From NCBI GenBank assembly GCA_030037895.1, contig JASHPW010000047.1, forward strand, positions 1-33,824: a DNA stretch of 33,824 nucleotides, read 5' to 3'. The position numbers were made by a program, and so were the translations under genes. Shown here piece by piece: positions 16,318-24,403 of the stretch. Position 1 is the stretch's first letter; each line of letters starts with the position of its first letter. This DNA is from Xanthobacteraceae bacterium. GTDB lineage: Bacteria; Pseudomonadota; Alphaproteobacteria; Rhizobiales; Xanthobacteraceae. The notes under the pieces were generated by a model, which had not been told where the DNA came from, ran no database searches, and saw only the letters and a list, made by a program, of their open reading frames with translations.

Positions 16318-16638
16318 TCGTGACGGTAACGGGCTTTTGCGTTGCGAGGGGGCCGTCTCCTCTCAGGCCGTTATTTGGCGGAGAGGCGGAAGGTGCCGCA
16401 ACCGGCTTTCAAATCTCGCGACAATTCGCTAAAAAGTCTCGTCCCGCCAAGGGTCTTTGGTTCGAGCTCTTTGCCTTCGCTTGCACGGGACCAGGTAGGC
16501 GCTTGCAACGTGCTACCGCACGTGTCGGAGCGCGGCAGAGTCTCGTCGCCGGCCTGAGTTGGCGCAGAACTTAAGCACGCGGAACTTAAGCCAGTCTCCA
16601 AGAGTTGTTTTTGAAATACCGCTTCGTTTCCGGCTGGG
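16318..16638. other. Intergenic region between the MetE-like gene and the hopanoid block
   Basis: These 321 bases have no convincing coding frame on either strand. They contain an imperfect inverted repeat (CCGTCTCCTC near 16349 against GGAGAGGCGG near 16379) that may serve as a weak terminator, and two copies of AACTTAAGC (16568-16576 and 16583-16591), the second inside an EcfG-like promoter. The short frames crossing this region are shadows. Confidence 0.6.
16581..16606 (+). promoter_or_regulatory. Possible EcfG-type promoter of the hopanoid side-chain operon
   Basis: GGAAC (16581-16585) is followed after 18 nt by GTT (16604-16606). The spacing is one base longer than in the two better matches at 3238 and 4684 and the -10 reads AGTT, so this is weaker. 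It lies about 30-50 nt upstream of the first gene of the block. EcfG control of a hopanoid gene (hpnP) has been reported in Rhodopseudomonas palustris, which makes this plausible. Confidence 0.4.
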
Positions 16639-17808
16639 GTGCTGTCGGTCAAGGCTGTGGAGCTCCTGTTCTCTTCCGTTTGGCTCGCGATCATATCGTG
16701 GTTGATCCTGCGGGCCGCTACGCAACGCGGGCTTCTCCCGCGCCTCGTTGCCGCGCCGCCGCCGCGCGATCGCGCGCCGCATATCGCGGTGATCGTGCCG
16801 GCGCGCGACGAGGAAGCGAATATCGGGCCGTGCCTGCAATCCTTGCTCATGCAGGACTATCCGCCAAGCCTTCTGAGCATACTCGCGGTCGACGATCACT
16901 CGGCCGATGCGACGGCCGCAATCGTCCGCCGTCTCGCGGCGGACCATGCGCAGATCAGCCTGATCCCGAGCCCGCCGCTGCCCCCGCGCTGGACCGGCAA
17001 GTCGCACGCGTGCTGGATCGGCGCGCGGATCGTGCCGCCCGAGATCGAGTGGCTGTGCTTCATCGACGCCGACGTGAGGGCGCATCCGGCGCTGCTGTCA
17101 AGCGCAATGCGCGCGGCGGTCGAACGGCGTCTCGACCTGTTGTCGCTGATGCCGCGCCAGGAGCTGCGGACCTTTGCCGAACGTCTGATGATACCGTGCG
17201 GCCTCATTGTTTTGTCTTTCGTCCAGGATCTGCGGCGGGTTCAGGCGCGCGCCGGTCATGATGCCACAGCGACTGGCCAATTCATGTTGGTCCGGCGCGA
17301 CGCCTACGAGGCGGTCGGCGGGCACGCGGCCGTGTGCAGCGCCATCTGTGAGGACCTGGAATTCGCACGGCGGCTGAAGCAATCCGGACGATCCGTCCTG
17401 CTCATGGCCGGCGACCGGTTTATCTCGACGCGCATGTATACCGGTTGGCGAACGCTCTGGCCGGGACTCGCCAAGAATCTGGTCGATACGTTCGGCGGCC
17501 GGGTCGCGACCATGGCGGTGGCGCTGACTGCCGTGACCATGGCGTGGGCGACGTTGGTGATCCCGCTCATCGACCTCGAAGGTTGGGCGCGAGGCGCCGA
17601 GGGCGCGACTTCGGCATTGATTCTGGCGCTCGCCGGCTCGGCCGCGGCTGTCGGCTTGCATGTTTCCGCTGCATTCTATTTCCGCATTCCATTCTGGTAC
17701 GGTCTCCTGTTCCCGCTCGGCTATACGGCAGGCGCGCTGATGGCCTTCGACAGCGTGCGCCGCCGCGTCAGCGGCCGAGTGAGCTGGAAGGGCCGGATCT
17801 ATTCATGA
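16639..17808 (+). CDS. GT2-family membrane glycosyltransferase, HpnB/CrtQ-like
   Basis: This 389-residue protein has an N-terminal hydrophobic helix, a GT2 catalytic domain and three or four C-terminal helices. GT-A motifs are AVIVPARDEEANI, ILAVDDHSADAT (nucleotide Asp), PLPPRWTGKSHA, CFIDADVRAH (the DXD-like metal site) and CEDLEFARRLKQSG (acid region). Its layout and the WTGK motif match the hopene-associated glycosyltransferase HpnB and the carotenoid enzyme CrtQ. Its place at the head of a hopanoid block favours transfer of a sugar to a hopanoid or related lipid, but this is inference. The start is a GTG at 16639 with no clear ribosome site; a GTG at 16657 (VELLFSSVW) is equally possible. 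Its stop overlaps the next start as ATGA (17805-17808). Confidence 0.75.
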   Translation: MLSVKAVELLFSSVWLAIISWLILRAATQRGLLPRLVAAPPPRDRAPHIAVIVPARDEEANIGPCLQSLLMQDYPPSLLSILAVDDHSADATAAIVRRLAADHAQISLIPSPPLPPRWTGKSHACWIGARIVPPEIEWLCFIDADVRAHPALLSSAMRAAVERRLDLLSLMPRQELRTFAERLMIPCGLIVLSFVQDLRRVQARAGHDATATGQFMLVRRDAYEAVGGHAAVCSAICEDLEFARRLKQSGRSVLLMAGDRFISTRMYTGWRTLWPGLAKNLVDTFGGRVATMAVALTAVTMAWATLVIPLIDLEGWARGAEGATSALILALAGSAAAVGLHVSAAFYFRIPFWYGLLFPLGYTAGALMAFDSVRRRVSGRVSWKGRIYS

Positions 17809-18893
17809 AAGCTGCACGGACTGCCGACAGGGAGGTGCGGTTTGTGGACGGCGGCCGTACCCCCGAGCCTCTCGACTCGGGAGAGATTCGCGCGGTCATG
17901 CTCGCCGCCGCCGCCATCGCGATCTTTCTTTATTTGATCAAGTTTATACTGCTGCCCTTCCTGCTCGCGGCGATCATCGCCTATCTGTGCACGCCGTTAT
18001 TGGATTGGCTGGCAAAGCGCACGCGATGGCCGCGTTTGCTGTTCGCGGTCGTGCTGTTCCTGCTTATCGTCGGTATCATCAGCGTCGGCATGACATTTGC
18101 GGCCCGGCACCTCGTGGCCGAGACGAGAAGCCTGGCCGCGGATTTGCCGGGCACGCTGGAGACGCTGCTCCGGCAGACGATCGGCGACGAGCCCATTCGG
18201 TTGTTCGGGCAATCATTCACCGCGCACGACGTCGCGCAGTCGGTACTTGATCGGGCCCGCGATCTCATCGGTCAGACGGGCGGGATCGCAATGCTGACCG
18301 GCTACGGCTTTGCCACCGTCATGGGTGCATTCCTCACGCTGGTGTTGCTGTTCTACTTTCTGGCGAGCGGCCATCGCGTGGCGCGCGGATTGTTCTGGAT
18401 CGTGCCGCCGCATCGCCGCCCGTTGGTCACGCGAATCTGGACGCGCCTCGACCCGGTGCTGATGCGCTATTTCCTCGGCGTATTTGCGGTCGTGATCTAC
18501 GCGACGATTGCCGCCTATGTCGGTCTCGGCGTCATCCTCGGTATCAGACATGCCGTGCTCTTGGCCCTGCTGACCGGGGTCCTCGAGACCGTACCGATAA
18601 TCGGCCCGACGTCGGCGGCGATCATCGCCGGCTTGGTGGCGTTGCGTTCGGCGACGGGAATAGCGAGCATCTTTGCCTACGCGGCCTATGCGACCGTGCT
18701 GCGCCTGTCGATTGACCAGATCGTCGGCCCGATCGTGCTCGGCCGCGCGGCGCGTGTACATCCGGCGCTGATCATCTTCTGCTTCCTTGCCGGCGGCATC
18801 GTGCTCGGCATTCCGGGCGTGATCCTGGGGGTGCCGCTGGCCTTGGTCATCAGGAGCGCGTTGGCGACGTTGTACGGCGATCAGCCCGAATAG
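17805..18893 (+). CDS. AI-2E family transporter (permease)
   Basis: This 362-residue membrane protein shows the AI-2E/PerM pattern: two close N-terminal helices (AVMLAAAAIAIFLYLIKFIL, then LPFLLAAIIAYLCTPLLDWL), a soluble middle section (about 95-155) and about five C-terminal helices with the family motif ETVPIIGPTSAAI. The start ATG overlaps the glycosyltransferase stop by 4 nt, so the two are translationally coupled. Known relatives export AI-2 or act as Na+/H+ antiporters, and many have no assigned substrate. Coupling to a lipid glycosyltransferase and lying upstream of hpnI-hpnJ-hpnK makes it a candidate for moving a hopanoid, a sugar intermediate or an associated ion. That is a hypothesis from context only. 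Confidence 0.85.
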   Translation: MKAARTADREVRFVDGGRTPEPLDSGEIRAVMLAAAAIAIFLYLIKFILLPFLLAAIIAYLCTPLLDWLAKRTRWPRLLFAVVLFLLIVGIISVGMTFAARHLVAETRSLAADLPGTLETLLRQTIGDEPIRLFGQSFTAHDVAQSVLDRARDLIGQTGGIAMLTGYGFATVMGAFLTLVLLFYFLASGHRVARGLFWIVPPHRRPLVTRIWTRLDPVLMRYFLGVFAVVIYATIAAYVGLGVILGIRHAVLLALLTGVLETVPIIGPTSAAIIAGLVALRSATGIASIFAYAAYATVLRLSIDQIVGPIVLGRAARVHPALIIFCFLAGGIVLGIPGVILGVPLALVIRSALATLYGDQPE

Positions 18894-19034
18894 GGGGCGG
18901 ATGGCCGAGGTCGGCCTTGTCCTTCTCGGCTCTCGCGCCACGGCACGAAACTCGGCTATATTATGGCGGCATCCGGCAACTTTCTCGGCGCATGAGAGTT
19001 GCCCGTGGGATTGAGGAGACGCGGAGCCCGCTAT

Positions 19035-19694
19035 ATGGCGCTGTGGGATTCCGCACAGCAACGGACGCGGTCGCCGTACAGCCATCCCCGGCTGGCGGAG
19101 CTCATATTCGCGCTCGACGGGCGCTTGCGCCGCCGGCAGGCGGTGTTCGAATATACCCGCAATCCGTCCTGCGTTTTCCGCATCGACGTCACCCGCGCTC
19201 CGAGGTGGCTCGCACTGGACGATGGAACGCGCGTACGTCCGGGTCAGCGGATCGTGAGGCTGCATTTCTGGAACGAGCAGATTCCGCCGGTGCCGCGGAG
19301 CGGGCCTACGATCCGCTGGGCGCGGCAGATGCAGCAGGCGATGGCGAGTTCGCTGCGTGATCTCGCGCGCTATCTCGCGTCGCGTCCCGACCTCGCCGAC
19401 GTCACGGTGATCTGGGCCGACGCGCCTTCCGGCACCACGACGCAGAGCGAGCAACTCGGGCGCATCATGTCGCGCTTCGGTTTCGAGACGATTGCCGAGT
19501 CCGAGCCTTTGACCATCGGTCAACGCTTGCGCCGTTTCGGCGAAAATATCCTGATTTCACTGATCGTCTTGGTGCAGAATGCCAATGTGCTGCGCATCGA
19601 CACGCTCAATCGCGTGCGGGTGCCGGTCTATCTTTCGCGCCGAACCCTGGAGAAGAAATTCGGCGCCGTGGAGGGGTCTTCATTGCGGACTTAA
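19035..19694 (+). CDS. YkoP-like protein of unknown function
   Basis: This 219-residue protein is basic and mostly soluble, with one moderately hydrophobic stretch (about 170-185, GENILISLIVLVQNANVL). The segment VRPGQRIVRLHFWNEQIPP (about 68-86) followed by a helical SLRDLARYLASRPDLADV region resembles the YkoP domain found near polysaccharide deacetylases and lipid glycosyltransferases; I give that name from memory. I chose the ATG at 19035 (GGAG 8 nt upstream); TTG and GTG codons upstream could add 10-12 residues. It ends 6 nt before hpnI, so it is almost surely expressed with it. A 141-nt gap separates it from the permease. No catalytic residue pattern is evident; its role in hopanoid side-chain assembly is undefined. 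Confidence 0.7.
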   Translation: MALWDSAQQRTRSPYSHPRLAELIFALDGRLRRRQAVFEYTRNPSCVFRIDVTRAPRWLALDDGTRVRPGQRIVRLHFWNEQIPPVPRSGPTIRWARQMQQAMASSLRDLARYLASRPDLADVTVIWADAPSGTTTQSEQLGRIMSRFGFETIAESEPLTIGQRLRRFGENILISLIVLVQNANVLRIDTLNRVRVPVYLSRRTLEKKFGAVEGSSLRT

Positions 19695-19700
19695 CATGTC

Positions 19701-20897
19701 ATGAGCATTGCCGAGAGCATTCCCGACCTGATGTCGTTCGTCCTGTCGCTATGCGACATCTGTCTCGCTGTCGCCTTCGTGGGCTGCCTTTTTTCCTTGG
19801 TCGAAGCTGCTCTCGTTCTCGGCTTCCGCGGCAAAGACTTCCGCGGCAAGGAGGCGCGCGGTAGCGGCGCGGAGCCGCCGGTGACGATCCTGAAGCCGCT
19901 GCACGGCGCCGAGCCCGACCTGCCTGCGCGGCTCGCGGCGTTCTGCCGGCAGGACTACGATGGTTCGGTTCAGGTTATCTGCGGCACGCAGGATAACGCT
20001 TCGGCCGCCGCGGCCGACGTGCGCGGAATGAAACGCGATTTTCCGGACAAGACGATCGAGCTGACCGTTGATCCGCGCAGTCATGGCGTCAATCGCAAGG
20101 TGTCGAACCTGATCAATATGCTCCCGCGCGCCCGCTACGACACCCTGGTGATCTCCGACGCCGACATCGTCGTCGGGCCTGGTTATCTGCGCACCCTCGC
20201 CGCTCTTGTTACGGCGCCGCGCGTTGGCGCCGCCACCTGCCTCTATTACGGCATCGGCGGAGAAGGGCTGTGGGCGCGTCTGTCCGCTCTCGCCATCAAT
20301 TCACATTTCCTGCCGCAAGCGATTACTGCCATCGGCCTTGGCCTGGCGAAATCGTGTTTCGGCGCCACGATCGCCTTGCGCCGGCCTGTGCTCGACCGGA
20401 TCGGCGGCTTTCCCGCCTTCGCCGACGTGCTCGCCGACGATTACGCGATCGGGCTTGCCGTGCGATCCGCCGGTTATGACATTGCCATGGCGCCGTTCCT
20501 GGTCGGCCATAAGTGCTTCGAAAACAGTCTGCGGCAGCTCGTGCGGCATCAGCTACGGGTGGCGCGCACGATCAAGAGCATCGATCCGATCGGGTACGCC
20601 GGCTCGATCGTGACCCATCCCTGGCCGCTCGCCCTTCTCGGCATGTTGTCGGGGAGCAGCGCCGCGGTCCTGCTCGCGGTTGCCGTCCTGGCTTCGCGCG
20701 TGACGCTCTGCCGCTGCGTCGAACGCCGGTTCGAGTTGCCGCGGCAGAATTACTGGCTCATTCCGCTGCAAGATATCATCGCTTTTGCCGTTTACGTAAC
20801 GAGCTTCTTCGGGGCGACAATCCACTGGCGGGGCGCCGACTACCGCGTGGCCGGGGACGGCACTCTGATCGGAGATAAAACCCGAGGAGTCACATGA
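19701..20897 (+). CDS. hpnI: Hopanoid glycosyltransferase HpnI (ceramide glucosyltransferase-like)
   Basis: HpnI is known to add N-acetylglucosamine to bacteriohopanetetrol, the first step of the BHT-glucosamine / BHT-cyclitol-ether branch. This 398-residue protein has an N-terminal helix (about 12-43), a GT21-like catalytic domain with TILKPLHGAEPDLPARL, VICGTQDNAS, TLVISDADIVVGPGYL (metal-binding Asp pair), GFPAFADVLADDYAIG (catalytic Asp region) and LVRHQLRVARTI (the (Q/R)XXRW-like position), then three C-terminal helices. It is in the order hpnI-hpnJ-hpnK, as in other hopanoid producers, which secures the name. The stop overlaps the start region of hpnJ. The ribosome site is weak, and translation may depend on coupling to the preceding gene 6 nt upstream. 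Confidence 0.9.
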   Translation: MSIAESIPDLMSFVLSLCDICLAVAFVGCLFSLVEAALVLGFRGKDFRGKEARGSGAEPPVTILKPLHGAEPDLPARLAAFCRQDYDGSVQVICGTQDNASAAAADVRGMKRDFPDKTIELTVDPRSHGVNRKVSNLINMLPRARYDTLVISDADIVVGPGYLRTLAALVTAPRVGAATCLYYGIGGEGLWARLSALAINSHFLPQAITAIGLGLAKSCFGATIALRRPVLDRIGGFPAFADVLADDYAIGLAVRSAGYDIAMAPFLVGHKCFENSLRQLVRHQLRVARTIKSIDPIGYAGSIVTHPWPLALLGMLSGSSAAVLLAVAVLASRVTLCRCVERRFELPRQNYWLIPLQDIIAFAVYVTSFFGATIHWRGADYRVAGDGTLIGDKTRGVT

Positions 20898-22324
20898 TGC
20901 GCACCTTGCTCCTGCAGGCTCCATCCTTCACCGGTTTCGACGGCGGAGCCGGCTCGCGCTACCAAGCGCGGCGCGAGATTCGCTCCTACTGGTATCCGAC
21001 CTGGCTCGCCCAGGTCGCTGCCGTCGTTCCCGGCAGCAAGCTCATCGATGCCGTGCCGCATCGGCTTGCGCTTGCCGACATATTGCGCGAGGCGGCGAAT
21101 TACGACCTCGCGGTGCTGCATACCTCCACGCCGTCATTTGCCTCCGATGTCCGGGTCGTCGAAGCGCTCAAGGCCGCCAATCCGCGCATGAAGACGGGCT
21201 TCGTCGGCGCCAAGGTCGCGGTCGAGCCGCGCTCGAGCCTCGCGAGCTCGCCTGCGATCGATTTCGTGGCCGGCAACGAGTTCGATTTCACCATCAAGGA
21301 AGTGGCGGAAGGCCGCGACTGGAGCACCATTGCCGGGCTGTCGTATCGCGATGCCGCCGGCGCGATCAGGCACAACAAGCCGCGCGCCATTCTCGAGAAC
21401 ATGGACGAACTGCCGTTCGTGACGCCGGTCTATAAGCGCGACTTGAAGATCGAGAACTATTTCATCGGCTATCTCAAGCATCCCTATATCTCGCTGTACA
21501 CCGGACGGGGATGCAAATCGCGCTGCACCTTCTGCCTGTGGCCGCAAACGGTCGGCGGCCATCGCTATCGCACCCGCAGCGTCGGCAATGTCGTGAAGGA
21601 GATTCGCTGGGCCAAAGACGCGTTCCCGCAAGTGAAGGAATTTTTCTTCGACGACGATACCTTTACCGACGACCGGCCGCGCACGGAAGCGATCGCGCGG
21701 GAGCTCGGCAGGCTCGGCGTCACCTGGTCGTGCAATGCCAAGGCGAACGTGCCGCGGGACACCCTGAAAGTGATGCGCGACAACGGCTTGCGGCTCCTGC
21801 TCGTGGGTTATGAGAGCGGCAACCAGCAAATCCTGCACAACATCAGAAAGGGGATGCGCATTGACGTAGCGCGGCGCTTCACCAAGGATTGCCACGAGCT
21901 CGGCATCACCATCCACGGCACCTTCATCCTCGGGCTTCCGGGCGAGAGCCGGGAAACGATCGAGGAGACCATCCGCTTTGCCCGAGAGATCAATCCGCAC
22001 ACGATTCAGGTCTCGCTCGCGGCTCCCTATCCGGGCACCGAGCTTTACCGGGAAGCGCTCGAGCATGGATGGCTTGACGCGGAGCATGCCGAGCTGGTCG
22101 ATGAGAACGGCGTGCAGCTCGCGCCGTTGCATTACCCGCATCTGAGCCATACCGAGATTTTCCAATCGGTCGAGGATTTCTACCGGCGCTTCTATTTTCG
22201 CGCGCCCAAGATCGCGACAATCGTCTCGGAGATGGTACGCAGCCCGGAAATGATGCTGCGCCGATTGCGTGAGGGCCTGGAGTTCTTCGCGTTCCTGCGC
22301 GAGCGGCGGGAGCCGGCGCACTGA
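20897..22324 (+). CDS. hpnJ: Hopanoid biosynthesis radical SAM protein HpnJ
   Basis: HpnJ is the B12-binding-domain-type radical SAM enzyme proposed to contract the glucosamine headgroup to the cyclitol ether after HpnI and HpnK. The protein begins MRTLLLQAPSFTGFDGGAGSR, has a Rossmann-like N-terminal domain (about 1-140), then the radical SAM domain with CKSRCTFC (CX3CX2C cluster ligands, about 207-214), FFFDDDTFTDD and GLPGESRETI. ATG codons at 20894 and 20897 are adjacent; I prefer 20897 because GAGGAG (20884-20889) is then 7 nt away. The start overlaps the hpnI stop. The 3' end overlaps the start of hpnK by 4 nt (CTGA). Confidence 0.92.
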   Translation: MRTLLLQAPSFTGFDGGAGSRYQARREIRSYWYPTWLAQVAAVVPGSKLIDAVPHRLALADILREAANYDLAVLHTSTPSFASDVRVVEALKAANPRMKTGFVGAKVAVEPRSSLASSPAIDFVAGNEFDFTIKEVAEGRDWSTIAGLSYRDAAGAIRHNKPRAILENMDELPFVTPVYKRDLKIENYFIGYLKHPYISLYTGRGCKSRCTFCLWPQTVGGHRYRTRSVGNVVKEIRWAKDAFPQVKEFFFDDDTFTDDRPRTEAIARELGRLGVTWSCNAKANVPRDTLKVMRDNGLRLLLVGYESGNQQILHNIRKGMRIDVARRFTKDCHELGITIHGTFILGLPGESRETIEETIRFAREINPHTIQVSLAAPYPGTELYREALEHGWLDAEHAELVDENGVQLAPLHYPHLSHTEIFQSVEDFYRRFYFRAPKIATIVSEMVRSPEMMLRRLREGLEFFAFLRERREPAH

Positions 22325-23160
22325 ACCGCCTGATCATAAATGCGGATGATTTCGGGCTCAGCGAGCCCGTCAACGAAGCCGTCGAGGCGGCGCACAGAAA
22401 CGGTATTCTCAGCGCCGCAAGCCTCATGGTCGGCGCTCCCGCCGCGGCCGACGCGGTGGAGCGCGCGCGACGGTTGCCTAATCTGCGTGTCGGGCTTCAC
22501 CTCGTTCTCGTCGATGGCGAGGCGGTGACCGAGCGCGCGCAGGTCCCCGGTCTCATCGATCGCCGCAGGCGATTGCGCAACGACCTCGCTCGCTACGGCG
22601 CGCAGCTTGTCCTGGACGCGTCCCTGCGGCGGCAAGCGGCGCGGGAGATCACCGCGCAATTCGAGATTTTTCACGCCACCAGGCTGCCGCTCGACCACGT
22701 CAATGCGCATCGGCACTTTCATCTGCATCCGGCCGTCGCCGCTGCGATCATGGCCATCGGACGGCGATACGGCATGCGCGCGCTGCGCGTCCCGGCCGAA
22801 CCGTGGCGCATTGTTGCGGGGATCGATCCGCACACCCGGCGTCAATTGGGCCGGATCGCGGCGCCGTGGGCCGCATGGCTGCGCCGCCGCGCCCGGCGCG
22901 CCGAACTGACCACTGCCGACGCGGTGTTCGGGCTGGCCTGGTCCGGCGCCATGACCGAAGCGCGCCTTGCCGCGCTCCTCGGCCGGCTACCGTCCGGCCT
23001 GGTCGAAATCTACCTGCACCCCGCGGTGACGAACGCCTTTGCCGGGGCGGCCCCGGGCTACCGCTACGCCGAGGAATTCGCCGCCCTGTGCAGCGCCGAT
23101 ACCATCGCCGCGGTGCGACGGTCGGGCTATGCACTCGGCGGCTACGCGGACGCAGTTTAG
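22321..23160 (+). CDS. hpnK: Hopanoid deacetylase HpnK (YdjC/ChbG family) with an apparent CTG start codon
   Basis: HpnK removes the acetyl group from BHT-N-acetylglucosamine. The family N-terminus is encoded from 22321: LNRLIINADDFGLSEPVNEA, where NADDFG carries the metal-binding/catalytic Asp pair of YdjC deacetylases. Later motifs are LRVGLHLVLVDGE and LDHVNAHRHFHLHP (metal His). The in-frame stretch between the upstream TGA (22270-22272) and this motif contains no ATG, GTG or TTG. The only sensible start is CTG at 22321, which has GGGAG at 22308-22312, 8 nt upstream, and overlaps the hpnJ stop as CTGA. The first ATG is at 22426 and would delete the ADDFG motif and 35 residues. The stop (TAG, 23158-23160) overlaps the convergent hpnA stop (TTA, 23157-23159). 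Confidence 0.88.
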   Translation: MNRLIINADDFGLSEPVNEAVEAAHRNGILSAASLMVGAPAAADAVERARRLPNLRVGLHLVLVDGEAVTERAQVPGLIDRRRRLRNDLARYGAQLVLDASLRRQAAREITAQFEIFHATRLPLDHVNAHRHFHLHPAVAAAIMAIGRRYGMRALRVPAEPWRIVAGIDPHTRRQLGRIAAPWAAWLRRRARRAELTTADAVFGLAWSGAMTEARLAALLGRLPSGLVEIYLHPAVTNAFAGAAPGYRYAEEFAALCSADTIAAVRRSGYALGGYADAV

Positions 23161-24173
23161 CGCCCGCGCGTGCCGTCGAGATATCCCGCCGCCCGGAACC
23201 ACCGGATCGCGTCCGCGAGCGCCTCGCGGTATGGCCGCGCACGAAAGCCGAGGTCGCGTTCGGCCTTGGCGGCGGTGAAGAACATCCGGTGTTCGGCCAG
23301 GCGAATACCGTCCAAGGTGATAAACGGCTCGCGTCCGGTCAGCCCGGCGGCCGCCTCTGCAAGGCAGGCCGCCGCAAAGGCGACCGCACGGGGAATGCGC
23401 AGGCGCGGCCGAGGCGCGCCTGCGAGCCGCGCGATGTCGGCAAGCATATCGGCGAGCAGCACGTTTTCGCCGCCGAGTATATAGCGTTCGCCGATGACGC
23501 CGCGGTTCAGTGCCGCGATGTGTCCGTCGGCAACGTCATCGACGTGGACGAGGTTAAGCCCAGTATCGACGAATCCCGGCACGCGACCGCGGGCCGTCTC
23601 CACGATGATGCGGCCGGTGGGGGTCGGCCGCACATCGCGCGGCCCGATCGGCGTCGAGGGATTGACGATGATGGCGGGAAGCGCATGCTCGGCGACCATC
23701 GTCTCGACCAAGCGTTCGGCGGCGATCTTGCTGCGCTTGTAGGCGCCGATTCCCTGGCTCTCCGACAATGGAACGGATTCGTCCGCCGGGCCGCCGTCGG
23801 CACGCAAGGCGATGGTGGCGACGCTGCTGGTATAGACCACGCGCTCGCAGCCGGCGCGCTTGGCCTCTTGCATGACGATGCGCGTGCCCTCCACATTGCT
23901 GGCGAAAATCTCGCCGCGATTCCGCGCCCACAGCCGGTAATCGGCCGCGACATGAAAGGCATAGCGGACGCCGGCCATCGCCCGCCGCACGGATGCCGCG
24001 TCGCGGATGTCGCCGCCGACAAACTCCAGATCGAGTCCGTCAAGGTGAAACCGCGGGCTGCCGGGCCGGACCAAGGCCCGTACCGCGAATCCGTCGCGAC
24101 AGAGCTTTCTCGCAACTGCCGAGCCGAGGAATCCCGTGGCTCCGGTGATGAAGACCTGTGCCTTGCCGCCCAT
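23157..24173 (-). CDS. hpnA: Hopanoid-associated sugar epimerase HpnA
   Basis: This NAD(P)-dependent short-chain epimerase/dehydratase has 338 residues. VFITGATGFLGSAV (about 6-19) is the Rossmann nucleotide loop, FHVAADYRLWARN is a hallmark of HpnA proteins, VVYTSSVATIAL contains the catalytic Ser region, and YKRSKIAAE (YXXXK) gives the catalytic Tyr and Lys. The frame is open to 24239, but homologues begin about MGGKAQVFITGATG, so I chose the ATG at 24173. Unusually for the hopanoid genes here it lies on the opposite strand, convergent with hpnK (stops overlap) and divergent from hpnG (about 230 nt). Its exact substrate in hopanoid glycosylation is not established in the literature I know. 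Confidence 0.88.
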   Translation of the reverse strand: MGGKAQVFITGATGFLGSAVARKLCRDGFAVRALVRPGSPRFHLDGLDLEFVGGDIRDAASVRRAMAGVRYAFHVAADYRLWARNRGEIFASNVEGTRIVMQEAKRAGCERVVYTSSVATIALRADGGPADESVPLSESQGIGAYKRSKIAAERLVETMVAEHALPAIIVNPSTPIGPRDVRPTPTGRIIVETARGRVPGFVDTGLNLVHVDDVADGHIAALNRGVIGERYILGGENVLLADMLADIARLAGAPRPRLRIPRAVAFAAACLAEAAAGLTGREPFITLDGIRLAEHRMFFTAAKAERDLGFRARPYREALADAIRWFRAAGYLDGTRGR

Positions 24174-24266
24174 CGCGCGCCCATTTGCGCAGAGGAAACC
24201 AAGCACTTTCACGGCCAAAAGGCTATTGGCCCACTGCATACCAGAACAGAATAGAGGAATTCGGAC

Positions 24267-24295
24267 TTGGCAATTCGATTGTGATAGATTCTAAT
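24267..24295 (+). promoter_or_regulatory. Sigma70-like promoter for hpnG
   Basis: TTGGCA (24267-24272), 17-nt spacer, TCTAAT (24290-24295): five of six matches in each box and ideal spacing, in an AT-richer island of otherwise GC-rich DNA. Transcription would start near 24302 and give a leader of about 100 nt before the hpnG ATG at 24404. The leader holds a modest CCGCG/CGCGG inverted repeat. hpnA diverges from the other side. Confidence 0.6.
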
Positions 24296-24403
24296 CCGCA
24301 CTCGGTCTTTGCTGGGAATGGGCCGAGTGGTTCCGCGTGTATACCCCCACCGCGGAGGGCGTGAATCGGGGCTGGGTCACAGAGGTGAGGGCAAAGGTTT
24401 CTT

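Noticed and set aside
22426-23160. Shorter hpnK starting at the first ATG
   Set aside because: It would lose the NADDFG metal motif and 35 conserved residues; the CTG at 22321 with a good ribosome site fits better.
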